Positions 8,909-16,912 are shown, counted from the stretch's first letter. The stretch: 64,000 nucleotides of DNA from Shewanella pealeana ATCC 700345 (GCF_000018285.1 NC_009901.1:3781001-3845000), one strand, 5' to 3'. The notes: a model not told the origin generated them from the letters alone. A program made the numbers and translations.

Positions 8909-9723
8909 GTCGGATAAGCGGCACTTGTTACCAAGTGCCGCTCTCCTAAGAACCGTACGTGCAACTTTCACTGCATACGGCTCAAGCCTCCACTAAGGCG
9001 TACTATGTTACCCGGTAACCACAGGGGTTACCTTTGCAATACTCACTTGAAGCTTTGATACTTTCTGCTCTATGACTTTCCAATAAATGGATTATCGTGG
9101 AGCAAAGCAAGGAGAGGCACTAACTTCAGTTGAAGTCATCATTTGCGTTTCTCCATTAACAAAGTTCTTCTAATTTTCTTGCAACGGGAGACCAGCTGGA
9201 AGTGGGCTCACTTTCGTGCCAGACACAAGTCTGTATCTGCCTCATTACAATGCAGCTTTGGCTTTATCCAGCCTCCTTTACCTGCACCACTATCGGCTAT
9301 CTTCACAGATAACTTTCCCAATGGGAGCGATACAGGCTTACCGTGTTCCGTATAAAGCGTAATGTCAGTTTAGATGCCCACTCTAGTGCGGAGAGTAATG
9401 TTGATCACGAAAGAAAAATGCCCAAGTTCTTTCCTACTCTCATTGCCATTTTGGCCACAGCGTATAAACCACTTCCGCTGCTTCTTGTATAACGCACCTT
9501 AGGTGGATTCACATATGTTCATCATACTGACTCCCTAGCACTTACCCGATTTGTGGTTATCAGGAGGATCGTCCTCTCACGATTTAGATCCCGATTGGTC
9601 TATAACCAATCTTCGTTACATTGTCAGAGTCGCTACTTTATTCAGGCTCCTAGGGTCATCTGGTGATACAGATGGTTCACTCTTATCGTGGTGAACAACG
9701 CTTCATACGACTTCACGTCGCAC
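8909..9723 (-). mobile_element. ORF-less group II intron
   Basis: An intact-looking ribozyme of about 815 nt. The 5' end is GTGCGACG (9723 downward), a canonical group II start. Domain V is at 8953-8986: GAGCCGT/ACGGTTC lower stem, AGC triad, bulge and GAAA tetraloop. Domain VI follows with stem GCGGCACTTG / CAAGTGCCGC, a bulged A at 8915 as the probable branch point, and the end CCGAC at about 8909. The last six bases of the 5' exon (ATGCCC, 9724-9729) are complementary to GGGCAT inside domain I (9374-9379, with another match at 9418-9423), which fits an EBS1-IBS1 pairing. Domain IV contains only a stub of the maturase gene. Confidence 0.85.
9008..9142 (-). pseudogene. Vestigial start of the intron-encoded reverse transcriptase/maturase
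   Basis: Behind a GGAG site, two ATG codons open a frame that reaches a stop after 16 codons and then, in the same frame, continues as SIYWKVIEQKVSKLQVSIAK. This matches the N-terminal segment of group II intron maturases (WKKVERNVRRLQVRIAKA type). The frame then ends, and the whole reverse transcriptase, thumb and endonuclease parts (normally over 400 codons) are missing. It appears to be an internal deletion that kept domains IV-VI of the RNA. Confidence 0.7.
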
Positions 9724-9736
9724 GGGCATTTCCAAG

Positions 9737-10300
9737 TTAGAACCAAAATAACGAAGCTAAAAAAGGGCACCAATTATCCTGTGCAGATACGGCTGCGGGC
9801 TTCGGTTTCATGGATGAAACCGCAGAGCGTATAGGGACATATTCACAGCGTCTCGCAGCAGTGTCTGCACATACGCCCGCTGCAGGCGATTGATAACCAT
9901 GAAGCATCAAGGCAGAACACACTTACCCATAGCCACAGCTCAGAGAAAATGTAATAAGCTTTCATTCGAAGGCTAACCAATTTTGGGGCAAAAGTAAGCT
10001 ACGACACTTACGGGAAACACCCATTCCCCATCGGAGTTGCCGACGTGCGTTGGAATAAATTGCGTGATGCCGACATGGATGTCGGCGTAGCTTTCGCGGG
10101 GCAGGATGCCCCATCGGAAGCGTTAGCAATTTATCCATAAGCAAGAGGAAGACAACTTCGTCGGGGCGGCTGGGGTGATGCAAGATGGGGAAGCTGTTGT
10201 CCCCCTTTTGCCCGAGTGTGAGCTGGAAGCTCACGACCTTTATCAAGCGTAGCTTGAGTGCTTCAAACGCAAGTTTGTTAGACGAAGTCTAACTTCAAAG
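9737..10300 (-). repeat. Dispersed repeat, long copy in inverted orientation
   Basis: On the minus strand this runs from GAAGTTAGACTTCGTCTAAC near 10300 through a GC-rich stretch rich in short hairpins (such as CCGACAT/ATGTCGG at 10069-10084) to the GTGCAGACAC block near 9860. It matches the short copy at 6287-6540 in order and sequence but carries about 300 bp more in the middle. The 94-codon and 61-codon frames over it have repeat-like composition and no recognisable domain, so I do not call them genes. Confidence 0.6.
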
Positions 10301-10337
10301 CCCAGGTGCAACCTGATTTAAAACCTTAAATTCAAGG

Positions 10338-10364
10338 CAAAAAAAAACCAGCTCAAAGAGCTGG
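10338..10364 (-). terminator. Terminator of small-ORF unit A
   Basis: CCAGCTC TTT GAGCTGG followed by nine T residues on the minus strand, a textbook intrinsic terminator. Confidence 0.92.
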
Positions 10365-10369
10365 CAAGA

Positions 10370-10430
10370 CATGTTTCAAGTGTTCCAAAATAAGGAAATC
10401 GGTTAGCGCGCTAGCGTTAATCAATGGCAT
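10370..10430 (-). ncRNA. Conserved 3' UTR element of unit A
   Basis: Shared with unit B (11135-11191) although neighbouring sequence is not. On the minus strand: GCCATTGATTA, then a hairpin CGC-TAGC-GCG with flanking TTA/TAA pairs, then TAACC-ATTTCC and GGAACACTTGAAA just before the terminator. The hairpin keeps its pairs in both copies. Confidence 0.55.
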
Positions 10431-10518
10431 ATCGACAAGGTCAACATACCACTTGAGTCTAAACACACCCAAAGGGTGCTATAAGGTTGATGGATGATGA
10501 AATTACTCTAAAGGAGGG

Positions 10519-10617
10519 TTAGCCCTTAAAAGTCATGGCGTATAAACCGCCACGCAAAACATTTGAATCCAGCCAAGTGTTTTGCCAATAAATCGAAGTT
10601 TGTCCTGTGTAAGACAT
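10519..10617 (-). CDS. 32-residue small protein, unit A (LRGGLYAMTFKG family)
   Basis: ATG at 10617 preceded by GGGAG with 8-nt spacing, stop at 10519. The protein starts MSYTGQTSIYWQNTWLDSNV and ends LRGGLYAMTFKG. The paralogue at 11293-11385 has the same last 12 residues and conservative changes before them (D/N, S/T, N/E, V/I) plus synonymous changes (CGT/CGC, TTT/TTC), which is the signature of selection on this reading frame. It is polar and aromatic-rich with no membrane helix or signal peptide, so it is unlike type I toxins. I do not recognise the family. It has its own promoter, leader and terminator. Confidence 0.7.
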   Translation of the reverse strand: MSYTGQTSIYWQNTWLDSNVLRGGLYAMTFKG

Positions 10618-10699
10618 AGTCGGTACTCCCAAGCAAAGTTGTATCAATAATCTCAAATTAAATTAGTTAATGGGGTTGAGCCAAACTAACTTAACGAGG

Positions 10700-10745
10700 C
10701 AACTTGTCGCTCGGTTCCTTGGAGAATTATCCTTCCTGGATAGAC
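10700..10745 (-). promoter_or_regulatory. Conserved leader block of unit A
   Basis: This 46-nt block is identical to 11458-11503 at 44 positions, while flanking leader sequence is unalike. It contains a small hairpin TATCC-AGGAA-GGATA with AGGA in the loop, then TTCTCCAAGGAA and GCGACAAGTTG. TTCTCCAA can pair with the TTGG(G)AG of the ribosome-binding site, and CAAGTTG with CAACTTTG just before it, so the block could hide the start site. The AGGA loop motifs also resemble CsrA sites. Confidence 0.55.
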
Positions 10746-10783
10746 TTAAGTATTGGAAGGCCTTTGCCTAACCAACGAAAGTA

Positions 10784-10811
10784 ATTATAGCCACCTGTAA
10801 TTTTATTACAA
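10784..10811 (-). promoter_or_regulatory. Promoter of unit A with overlapping palindrome
   Basis: -35 TTGTAA (10811-10806), 16-nt spacer, -10 TATAAT (10789-10784). A perfect palindrome TGTAAT-TTT-ATTACA (10796-10810) covers the -35 box and half of the spacer, the place where a repressor would act. Unit B has the same promoter and spacing. Confidence 0.75.
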
Positions 10812-11103
10812 GAGTCAGTGTTAAAAAATACTCAAATAGTGCGCATAACGTAATTTAACAACAAACCAAAGTGATCTGAATCGCAAAATCAGCCAGATTA
10901 ACTAGATAAATCACAAGTAGACACTACGCCTGTTCAAAAAAACTACAGATAAAGACCGATAACTAACGAAAATGACCTACCAAGTGAACAAGTGTCTCGC
11001 CATCAACTGGGCACCAGCATCCAAAAATTGGCTTGCCAAAGTGCCCTGACAAGATCGGCTGCTATGCTGATGAATATAATCTCTCTCATCGATAAAATTT
11101 AGA

Positions 11104-11131
11104 TAAAAAAAAGCCCACTCAATGAGTGGGC
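11104..11131 (-). terminator. Terminator of small-ORF unit B
   Basis: GCCCACTC ATT GAGTGGGC followed by T residues on the minus strand. Confidence 0.92.
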
Positions 11132-11134
11132 AAG

Positions 11135-11191
11135 ACATTTCAAGTGTTCCTAACGGAAATTGGTTAACGCGCCAGCGGTAATCAATGGCAA
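11135..11191 (-). ncRNA. Conserved 3' UTR element of unit B
   Basis: Counterpart of 10370-10430. The hairpin here is CGC-TGGC-GCG, with loop and mismatch positions changed but the stem kept. Confidence 0.55.
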
Positions 11192-11292
11192 ACAGCGGAA
11201 GTATACTAACTCGGGCTATCTACGACTTGGTCTACAAGTATCTAAAAAGATACAATAAAGGTTGATGGAAACTGGTTAACTAAAAAGGAGGG

Positions 11293-11385
11293 TTAGCCCT
11301 TGAAAGTCATGGCGTATAAACCGCCGCGCAAAATTTCTGTGTTTAACCAAAAGCTCTGCGAATAAATAGTGTGACTAAAATACAT
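11293..11385 (-). CDS. 30-residue small protein, unit B (LRGGLYAMTFKG family)
   Basis: ATG at 11385 behind TTTGGAG with 8-nt spacing, stop at 11293. It starts MYFSHTIYSQSFWLNTEI and ends LRGGLYAMTFKG, identical over the last 12 residues to the protein at 10519-10617. Immediately after the stop of both genes comes CCCTCCTTT, which resembles the anti-Shine-Dalgarno end of 16S rRNA. The function is unknown. The plus strand also has an 18-codon frame here (MAYKPPRK...), but promoter, terminator and substitution pattern favour the minus strand. Confidence 0.7.
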   Translation of the reverse strand: MYFSHTIYSQSFWLNTEILRGGLYAMTFKG

Positions 11386-11457
11386 ATTGATTACTCCAAA
11401 CAAAGTTGAATTCCATATACTCTACTTTCATAAAAGCCGATCGCTGGCTTGTAGAGT

Positions 11458-11503
11458 CAACTTGTCGCTCGATTCCTTGGAGAATTATCCATCCTGGATA
11501 GAC
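11458..11503 (-). promoter_or_regulatory. Conserved leader block of unit B
   Basis: Differs from 10700-10745 at only two of 46 positions. It keeps the TATCC-AGGAT-GGATA hairpin and the TTCTCCAA stretch able to pair with the downstream TTTGGAG. Confidence 0.55.
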
Positions 11504-11542
11504 TAAGTGTCGCGAAGCACCATTGCTTACCCGACGAAAGCA

Positions 11543-11570
11543 ATTATAGAGAATTGTAGTTTTATTACAA
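11543..11570 (-). promoter_or_regulatory. Promoter of unit B with overlapping palindrome
   Basis: -35 TTGTAA (11570-11565), 16-nt spacer, -10 TATAAT (11548-11543). The overlapping site TGTAGTTTTATTACA (11555-11569) has one mismatch to the unit A palindrome. A third partial copy, CGTTATTTTATTACA, is at 11607-11621. Confidence 0.75.
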
Positions 11571-11688
11571 GCTTTTTTATTAAAAAAGCCAAAATAGACA
11601 CTTTTTCGTTATTTTATTACAAGATTTATTAGCAAAAGCCTTTATACTCCACGGAGTTTCTAGTTGATTAGATTCGATGATACAAACA

Positions 11689-11714
11689 AAAACCAGCGCT
11701 AAGGCGCTGGTTTT
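11689..11714 (-). terminator. Terminator of the M17 aminopeptidase gene
   Basis: AAAACCAGCGC TAAG GCGCTGGTTTT, about 46 bp beyond the stop codon. Confidence 0.88.
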
Positions 11715-11759
11715 ATTGGGTATGCAGACAGCTCCGTCTAAATCACATTATTACATTAC

Positions 11760-13298
11760 TCACTTAGGCGCTGTAATGTAATGAAACAAGCCGACTAAAG
11801 GTGTTGCCGTTGGCGTACCGTATTGAGGGTGTCCTTCGGTTGCACTACCGGCGATATCGATATGGGTATAAGCAATCGGCTTGTCGGCATTTAAGCCATG
11901 GGCGCTAAGACCCGATGCTTCAATCAAAAATGCTGCTGGGTACTGATGCCCCCGAGCGGTAACAGATGATGGCGCATTATTAGATGACAACATATCGGCT
12001 GCCGCAGATGGATCGACGATTTTGCTAAAATCATCTCGGCGTAATTGACTCACCTCTATCGGCTCGCCCCAAAGCGATGCTTGCTCTTGCATCACTGAGG
12101 CAACATTTTCCTGCTTAGCCACGCTGTTTTCAACTACTGCGGTATATCCTCCAAAGCAACGCACCACGTGCCCTGTTAGTGTCGCTACCGAGAACATCTG
12201 TGGCTTAACCGCGTTGATAGCCTTTATACGTAAATGAGAAAGCAGATCTGCCAATACTAAACGACCTTCTGCATCAGTATTACCAATACGCACCCGCTTA
12301 CCCGCATGACTTGTGATGATCTCGTCGGTAACAAAGGCTTCGCTACCGATACTGTTCCTGACTAAACCTAGCTCGGCGACAATGCGAATGCCCTTAGGCT
12401 TTAACATACTGATGGTCTTCATTAGTCCTGCAACCGCCGCTGCGCCGCCTTTATCTCGGCTCATCCCCGCCATACCGCCTGCAATTTTAAGGTCAGCGCC
12501 ACCTGTGTCATAGACCACACCTTTACCTGCAAACATATAGGTGCGCTCGATTTCACCCTCGCCTACATATTCAAGCTTGACCACCCTAGGTTGATGCCTC
12601 AATACTGCGAATGATGAGCGGCCGACCGCACTTAATAGTGGGTAATCTCGCTCGAGAATGTCTCGGTCTTCGACCACGCTGATTGTAAGATCTGAGTCTT
12701 GCAGCGCATCCAAGCAGTAGTCGGCAAAGGCTGGAGCAGACATACGCTCTGGCTCGGTGCCACAAAGATCACGGGCCAGTACTCTACCAGCTTCGATGGC
12801 AGTAAGTGCCAATGCGCTCTTTTTGTCGCTTAGCAGGCCAATGGCTTCTAACGGCTCATCACCACCGCCCGCCTCTCTAAGCTCCAATGCCTGCCAAAGC
12901 TCTTGGCCACACGCCAGTGCTGCTACTTGAGCTGCATTTTGATAACGTTGCTCAGCTAAGTTATTGACTATGAGTAAAGGACGCTTGGCGCCAGCCTCTT
13001 TAGCCAGCTTGATACCTTGTCTTGCTGCGTCAGCAAAGACGCGAACATCTTGATAGTCATCATCCGTCTTTTTTACCGGTGCTATAATCAGGCGTCCACC
13101 AGCCATTCCGGGAGCAAATAATAGCGTAGGAGATTGACCAACCCGCTTATCTATCTTTTGACCATGACTTGCTAACATTACAATCTCATCGAATTGCAGT
13201 GATTCAAGATCGGCTGTGACCACCACCAGCGCATCCCAGCCGTTTCCTTCAAAAATGGCACCTTGATCTATTTCATCAACAAACTTAACTGACCCCAT
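11760..13298 (-). CDS. M17-family leucyl aminopeptidase
   Basis: A 512-residue two-metal aminopeptidase that removes N-terminal residues from peptides in the cytosol. The catalytic domain has GKGVVYDTGG, ADLKIAGG, MSRDKGGAAAV and NTDAEGRLVLADLL, which together supply the metal-binding Asp/Glu/Lys residues and the catalytic Lys and Arg of the family. The N-terminal domain (1-170) is divergent from classic PepA, so it is better called an M17 metallopeptidase than PepA itself. AAGGAAAGG precedes the ATG. It is divergent from pepD, another peptidase gene, across a 232-bp gap, suggesting linked peptide use. Confidence 0.9.
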   Translation of the reverse strand: MGSVKFVDEIDQGAIFEGNGWDALVVVTADLESLQFDEIVMLASHGQKIDKRVGQSPTLLFAPGMAGGRLIIAPVKKTDDDYQDVRVFADAARQGIKLAKEAGAKRPLLIVNNLAEQRYQNAAQVAALACGQELWQALELREAGGGDEPLEAIGLLSDKKSALALTAIEAGRVLARDLCGTEPERMSAPAFADYCLDALQDSDLTISVVEDRDILERDYPLLSAVGRSSFAVLRHQPRVVKLEYVGEGEIERTYMFAGKGVVYDTGGADLKIAGGMAGMSRDKGGAAAVAGLMKTISMLKPKGIRIVAELGLVRNSIGSEAFVTDEIITSHAGKRVRIGNTDAEGRLVLADLLSHLRIKAINAVKPQMFSVATLTGHVVRCFGGYTAVVENSVAKQENVASVMQEQASLWGEPIEVSQLRRDDFSKIVDPSAAADMLSSNNAPSSVTARGHQYPAAFLIEASGLSAHGLNADKPIAYTHIDIAGSATEGHPQYGTPTATPLVGLFHYITAPK

Positions 13299-13530
13299 AA
13301 CCTTTCCTTCTTAATTTATAATTTTATCTGCGCATTATTCCCCCATTGTGGTGAGATTACCAATGACTTTACCGAGTATGAAAAGTATTGTGGAAACTTT
13401 GGCTGACAAGCTTAGATTAACACGTCGTCTAACGACTCCGCGGCGCAGTAAGACTATGCTAGACTGTCTGCAATTTCTGCCTCAGTGGCAGCCGCGCGCT
13501 ATAGATATTACTCGAATAGGGGATTTTTAA

Positions 13531-14991
13531 GTGACCACTCTTAGTCAGTTACAACCACAAGCACTTTGGCAATGGTTCGAACAGATCTGTGCCATTCCGC
13601 ATCCATCTAAACACGAGCAAGCTTTGAGTGCTCATATTCAGGCTTGGGCTAAAGATAAACAACTCTGTGTCGTTGAAGACAAGGTCGGGAACCTGATCAT
13701 CAAAAAACCGGCAACTGCGGGTATGGAAGACCGTAAGATTGTCGTACTTCAAGCCCATATCGATATGGTGCCGCAGAAGAACGCTGATAAAGTCCATGAT
13801 TTTGAAAAAGACCCAATTGAAGCTTATGTCGACGGTGACTGGGTTAAAGCCAAAGGCACCACATTAGGTGCTGATAACGGTATTGGTATGGCGTCTGCGC
13901 TTGCCATTTTAGGTGCCGATGATATTCCTCATGGGCCACTAGAAGTGCTACTTACCATTGATGAAGAAGCCGGTATGACTGGTGCATTTGGCCTAGAGGC
14001 CGGTATGCTTGATGCTGAAATCCTGATCAACACCGACTCAGAGCAGGAAGGTGAGATCTACATGGGTTGTGCTGGCGGCGTTGATGCGCAGTTAAGCGTA
14101 CCTATGGTTTGGCAATCTCCTGAGCCAACAAACGCCAGTTATAAACTGTCGCTCTCTGGGCTTAAAGGTGGTCACTCAGGCGTTAACATTCACTTGGGTC
14201 GTGGTAACGCTAATAAACTATTAGCTCGCTTCCTGGTTGAGCATGGCGACGAACTAGCGATTGAGTTAACTCAATTTGTTGGTGGTTCACTGCGTAACGC
14301 CATCCCGCGTGAAGCCGAAATCAACTTTATGCTACCGCCAGAGAACTTAACACTGTTACAGACGCGTATTGCTGAGTTTCAGGCTCTAGTGCGTGAAGAG
14401 CTAGCGATTGCCGATCCAGATACGGTGTTAACATTGGCTGAAATTCCAGCTGAAAAGCAAGTGATGAGCGAAGATTCACAGCAGATCTTAATTGACCTGC
14501 TAAATGCTTGCCCTAACGGCGTCATTCGCATGAGTGATGAAGTCGAAGGCGTGACTGAGACTTCGCTTAACGTGGGTGTAATTAGCACCGATGATAACGG
14601 CGTGCAAATACTTTGCCTTATCCGTTCACTGATCGACTCTGGTCGCAGTGAAGTTGAAGGCGTATTGACCTCGCTTGCTAATCTTGCTGGTGCAAATGTT
14701 GAATTCAGCGGTGCTTATCCTGGCTGGAAGCCGGACAATAGCTCACCAGTAATGGCAAGTGTGCGTGAAACCTACGAGGCGATTTACGATAAAGAGCCTA
14801 CTATCATGGTGATCCACGCTGGTCTTGAATGTGGTCTATTTAAGAAGCCATACCCAGAGATGGATATGGTGTCTATTGGTCCGACTATTCGTTACCCACA
14901 CAGCCCTGATGAAAAAGTTAACATCACCACAGTCGGCCAATACTGGAAGCTGTTATTAGCGGTACTAGAGCGTACACCAGTTAAAGGCTAA
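13531..14991 (+). CDS. pepD: Cytosolic aminoacyl-histidine dipeptidase (M20 family)
   Basis: Metal-dependent dipeptidase of broad specificity, including Xaa-His dipeptides. It has 486 residues, the usual PepD length. Metal ligands are visible in QAHIDMVPQK, GADNGIGMA, DEEAGMTG and NTDSEQEGEIYMGCAGG, and the lid domain (about 200-390) has LKGGHSGVNIHLGRGN. The start is GTG at 13531 behind AGGGGA. A 60-codon frame runs just upstream to 13530 but lacks support. It shares a bidirectional terminator with dinB. Confidence 0.95.
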   Translation: MTTLSQLQPQALWQWFEQICAIPHPSKHEQALSAHIQAWAKDKQLCVVEDKVGNLIIKKPATAGMEDRKIVVLQAHIDMVPQKNADKVHDFEKDPIEAYVDGDWVKAKGTTLGADNGIGMASALAILGADDIPHGPLEVLLTIDEEAGMTGAFGLEAGMLDAEILINTDSEQEGEIYMGCAGGVDAQLSVPMVWQSPEPTNASYKLSLSGLKGGHSGVNIHLGRGNANKLLARFLVEHGDELAIELTQFVGGSLRNAIPREAEINFMLPPENLTLLQTRIAEFQALVREELAIADPDTVLTLAEIPAEKQVMSEDSQQILIDLLNACPNGVIRMSDEVEGVTETSLNVGVISTDDNGVQILCLIRSLIDSGRSEVEGVLTSLANLAGANVEFSGAYPGWKPDNSSPVMASVRETYEAIYDKEPTIMVIHAGLECGLFKKPYPEMDMVSIGPTIRYPHSPDEKVNITTVGQYWKLLLAVLERTPVKG

Positions 14992-15019
14992 TACTCTCTT
15001 AACTTCAAAGTAAAACCTA

Positions 15020-15058
15020 AAAGGCCACTTAGCTATTAATTAGCAGTAAGTGGCCTTT
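15020..15058. terminator. Bidirectional terminator between pepD and dinB
   Basis: AAAGGCCACTTA and TAAGTGGCCTTT, a 12-bp perfect stem with T tracts on both strands. Confidence 0.88.
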
Positions 15059-15091
15059 GTTTTTTCTAACGAGCCATTTCTGGCTATACAC

Positions 15092-16168
15092 CTAAAAGCC
15101 TAAATCCAACTGCGAACTATCCACATCGCTATCATCTGTTGTCGAACTATTAGAAGCAAGGCCAACAGATACCCCCAAGAGACGAATGCCGCGCTCATGC
15201 TGTCTCTCCATCGCTTGTTCGAGTAACTGATAAAACAAGTTTACCGAGATATCATCACTGCGATGTTCAATCGTTGTCTGTTTAAAATCCTCAAACTTAA
15301 TTTTAACCACCTGCTTGTGGATAGTCCTGTCCTTGGCACTGCGACTCACTCGTGCACCTAGCTCTTGAATAAGCTGGGGCATTACCGCTCGGCATTGTTC
15401 CAGCGTGTGAATATCTTTGGCTAAGGTGGTTTCAACCCCAACTGACTTTCTCTCTCTATTAGGGGAAATACCCCGCTTATCGACTCCTTTGGAACGCTCT
15501 ATCAGCACAGTTCCAAATTTGCCAAAACGTTCAATCAACTGCGCAGGGGGGTACGCCTGTACATCACTGCAAGTATGCAAGCCTAAATCGGCTAATTTTT
15601 TAGCGGTAACCTTACCAACACCTGGAATTTTTATCAGCGGTAGTGTTTTAACAAACTCATTAATCATGTCTGGGCGGATCACATATTGTCCATTGGGTTT
15701 ATTTAAATCTGAGGCTATCTTGGCTAGAAATTTAACCGGTGCGATTCCTGCAGATGCGGTTAGACCCGTTTCGGCCAAGATGTCGGCGCGAATAGCCTCG
15801 GCAATTAAGGTTGCTGAGCCCTTACAATGGGGACTATCTGTTACATCGAGGTACGCCTCATCTAGCGATAACGGCTCTATTAAGTAGGTATAGCGCTCAA
15901 ATACAGCTCGGATCTGGCTCGACACCTCTTTATAGACCTGCATCCTCCCTGGAACCAGAATCAAATCGGGACATAACTTAAGAGCGTATCCTGATGCCAT
16001 GGCTGAGCGTACGCCAAACTGACGCGCCTCGTAGTTACAGGTGCTTATCACTCCACGGCGATCGCTGCGCCCACCCACAGCTATAGGTTTTCCTCTTAAT
16101 TCGGGAAAGTCACGCATTTCTACTGCGGCGTAGAAGCAATCCATGTCGACATGAATAATTTTTTGCAA
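15092..16168 (-). CDS. dinB: DNA polymerase IV
   Basis: Y-family translesion polymerase of 358 residues. Palm residues are in [12 protein letters not shown] and [11 protein letters not shown], helix-hairpin-helix motifs are in the thumb ([18 protein letters not shown]), and the little-finger domain ends at about 340. The start is TTG at 16168, set by GGAGGA seven bases upstream; no ATG is available before residue 9. The C-terminal tail ([18 protein letters not shown]) ends in a clamp-binding QLDLGF motif. A LexA box 27 bp upstream makes it an SOS gene. Confidence 0.96.
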   Translation of the reverse strand: MQKIIHVDMDCFYAAVEMRDFPELRGKPIAVGGRSDRRGVISTCNYEARQFGVRSAMASGYALKLCPDLILVPGRMQVYKEVSSQIRAVFERYTYLIEPLSLDEAYLDVTDSPHCKGSATLIAEAIRADILAETGLTASAGIAPVKFLAKIASDLNKPNGQYVIRPDMINEFVKTLPLIKIPGVGKVTAKKLADLGLHTCSDVQAYPPAQLIERFGKFGTVLIERSKGVDKRGISPNRERKSVGVETTLAKDIHTLEQCRAVMPQLIQELGARVSRSAKDRTIHKQVVKIKFEDFKQTTIEHRSDDISVNLFYQLLEQAMERQHERGIRLLGVSVGLASNSSTTDDSDVDSSQLDLGF

Positions 16169-16194
16169 GCCAATATCCTCCGAAAAGAATATTA

Positions 16195-16210
16195 CTGTAT
16201 ATAAAAACAG
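16195..16210 (-). promoter_or_regulatory. LexA (SOS) box of dinB
   Basis: CTGTATATAAAAACAG matches the CTGT-N8-ACAG consensus exactly and lies just upstream of the dinB ribosome-binding site. Confidence 0.88.
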
Positions 16211-16423
16211 TATTCAATATAAACCATACTTACTCAATGCCATACCAGAAAACCGAGAGTAAAAAATAAGCTATAACCTGACTGTTAGGCTAAGCGGCTG
16301 GTATTAGTATCTCGCCGACTAATCAAGGAAGCATAGGATATGCTTTAGCGTATTCTCTCTATTTAAATAATACCAACCACTTAAAAGTGAAAAGCCTAAA
16401 TAGGCCCTGAACTGGTCACATGT

Positions 16424-16642
16424 TTAGTACGACTGGTATAACTGAGCCAACATACTCAGCTCTTCTGTAGATAAAACCGCATTTGATCTGATACTAGGAG
16501 GAGGTACTAGGCTTGTATTAGCCGATGTTTGCTCGTCGGCAGTCGGTGTTTCAAGGCGCTCAATAACCCATAGCAAGTAATCAAGCTGAAGCTGATTATC
16601 AGCATCTAGTTGAGTCTTATTGGTATGAGATGAAATCAACAT
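16424..16642 (-). CDS. Small hypothetical protein
   Basis: A 72-residue acidic protein with a probable N-terminal helix (LDADNQLQLDYLLWVIERLE), a proline-rich linker (SLVPPPSIRS) and a short C-terminal helix (LSTEELSMLAQLYQSY). I chose the ATG at 16642 behind GGGGGCGGG; a TTG at 16663 would add seven residues. No family is recognised. It is isolated between dinB and the bfr genes, with no visible terminator. Confidence 0.5.
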   Translation of the reverse strand: MLISSHTNKTQLDADNQLQLDYLLWVIERLETPTADEQTSANTSLVPPPSIRSNAVLSTEELSMLAQLYQSY

Positions 16643-16866
16643 CGCCCGCCCCCATGCAGTCAAGATAATATGGCTATGCGACTGATGCTACACTCTGTCT
16701 GTGCTCTGGCTTTATCCGTAGGCTTTACTCGCGAAAGCGCAAGATCAAAACCAATAACCGCATAGTCTAACGCTAGAATAACTCCGTGGAGCTGAATCCA
16801 GGCTGTATCAGGCAGTTAAACAATAATCCTTGCTATCAGTTAAGGGGCAGAGAAAAAATCGTAAAA

Positions 16867-16894
16867 AAAAGAGCCGCTACAGAACGGCTCTTTT
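16867..16894 (-). terminator. Terminator of the bfr operon
   Basis: AAAAGAGCCG and CGGCTCTTTT with an 8-nt loop, just after the last bfr stop. Confidence 0.88.
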
Positions 16895-16912
16895 AAATCA
16901 TGTTTTTATCGC

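Larger units (their letters stand above)
8580..11759. other. 3.2-kb region with no conventional gene
   Basis: It holds, in order, a doubtful 45-codon ORF, an ORF-less group II intron, the long copy of the dispersed repeat, and two tandem small-ORF transcription units. All structured elements except the doubtful ORF are on the minus strand. Each is described separately. Confidence 0.7.

Noticed and set aside
9143..9355. 70-codon plus-strand frame
   Set aside because: It lies antisense to the group II intron ribozyme, which explains the sequence better.
9962..10246. 94-codon minus-strand frame in the long dispersed repeat
   Set aside because: Composition and hairpin content are those of the repeat, there is no ribosome-binding site or domain, and the equivalent frame is not kept in the other copy.
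10541..10597. Plus-strand micro-ORFs beginning MAYKPPRK in units A and B
   Set aside because: Promoters, terminators and ribosome-binding sites all favour the minus strand; the plus-strand copies diverge completely after eight codons, while minus-strand changes are conservative.
10338..11570. Type I toxin-antitoxin interpretation of the small-ORF units
   Set aside because: The peptides are not hydrophobic, have no membrane helix, and no convincing antisense promoter is visible.
13348..13530. 60-codon frame directly before pepD
   Set aside because: No ribosome-binding site, no recognisable domain, and it occupies the region that must hold the divergent promoters.
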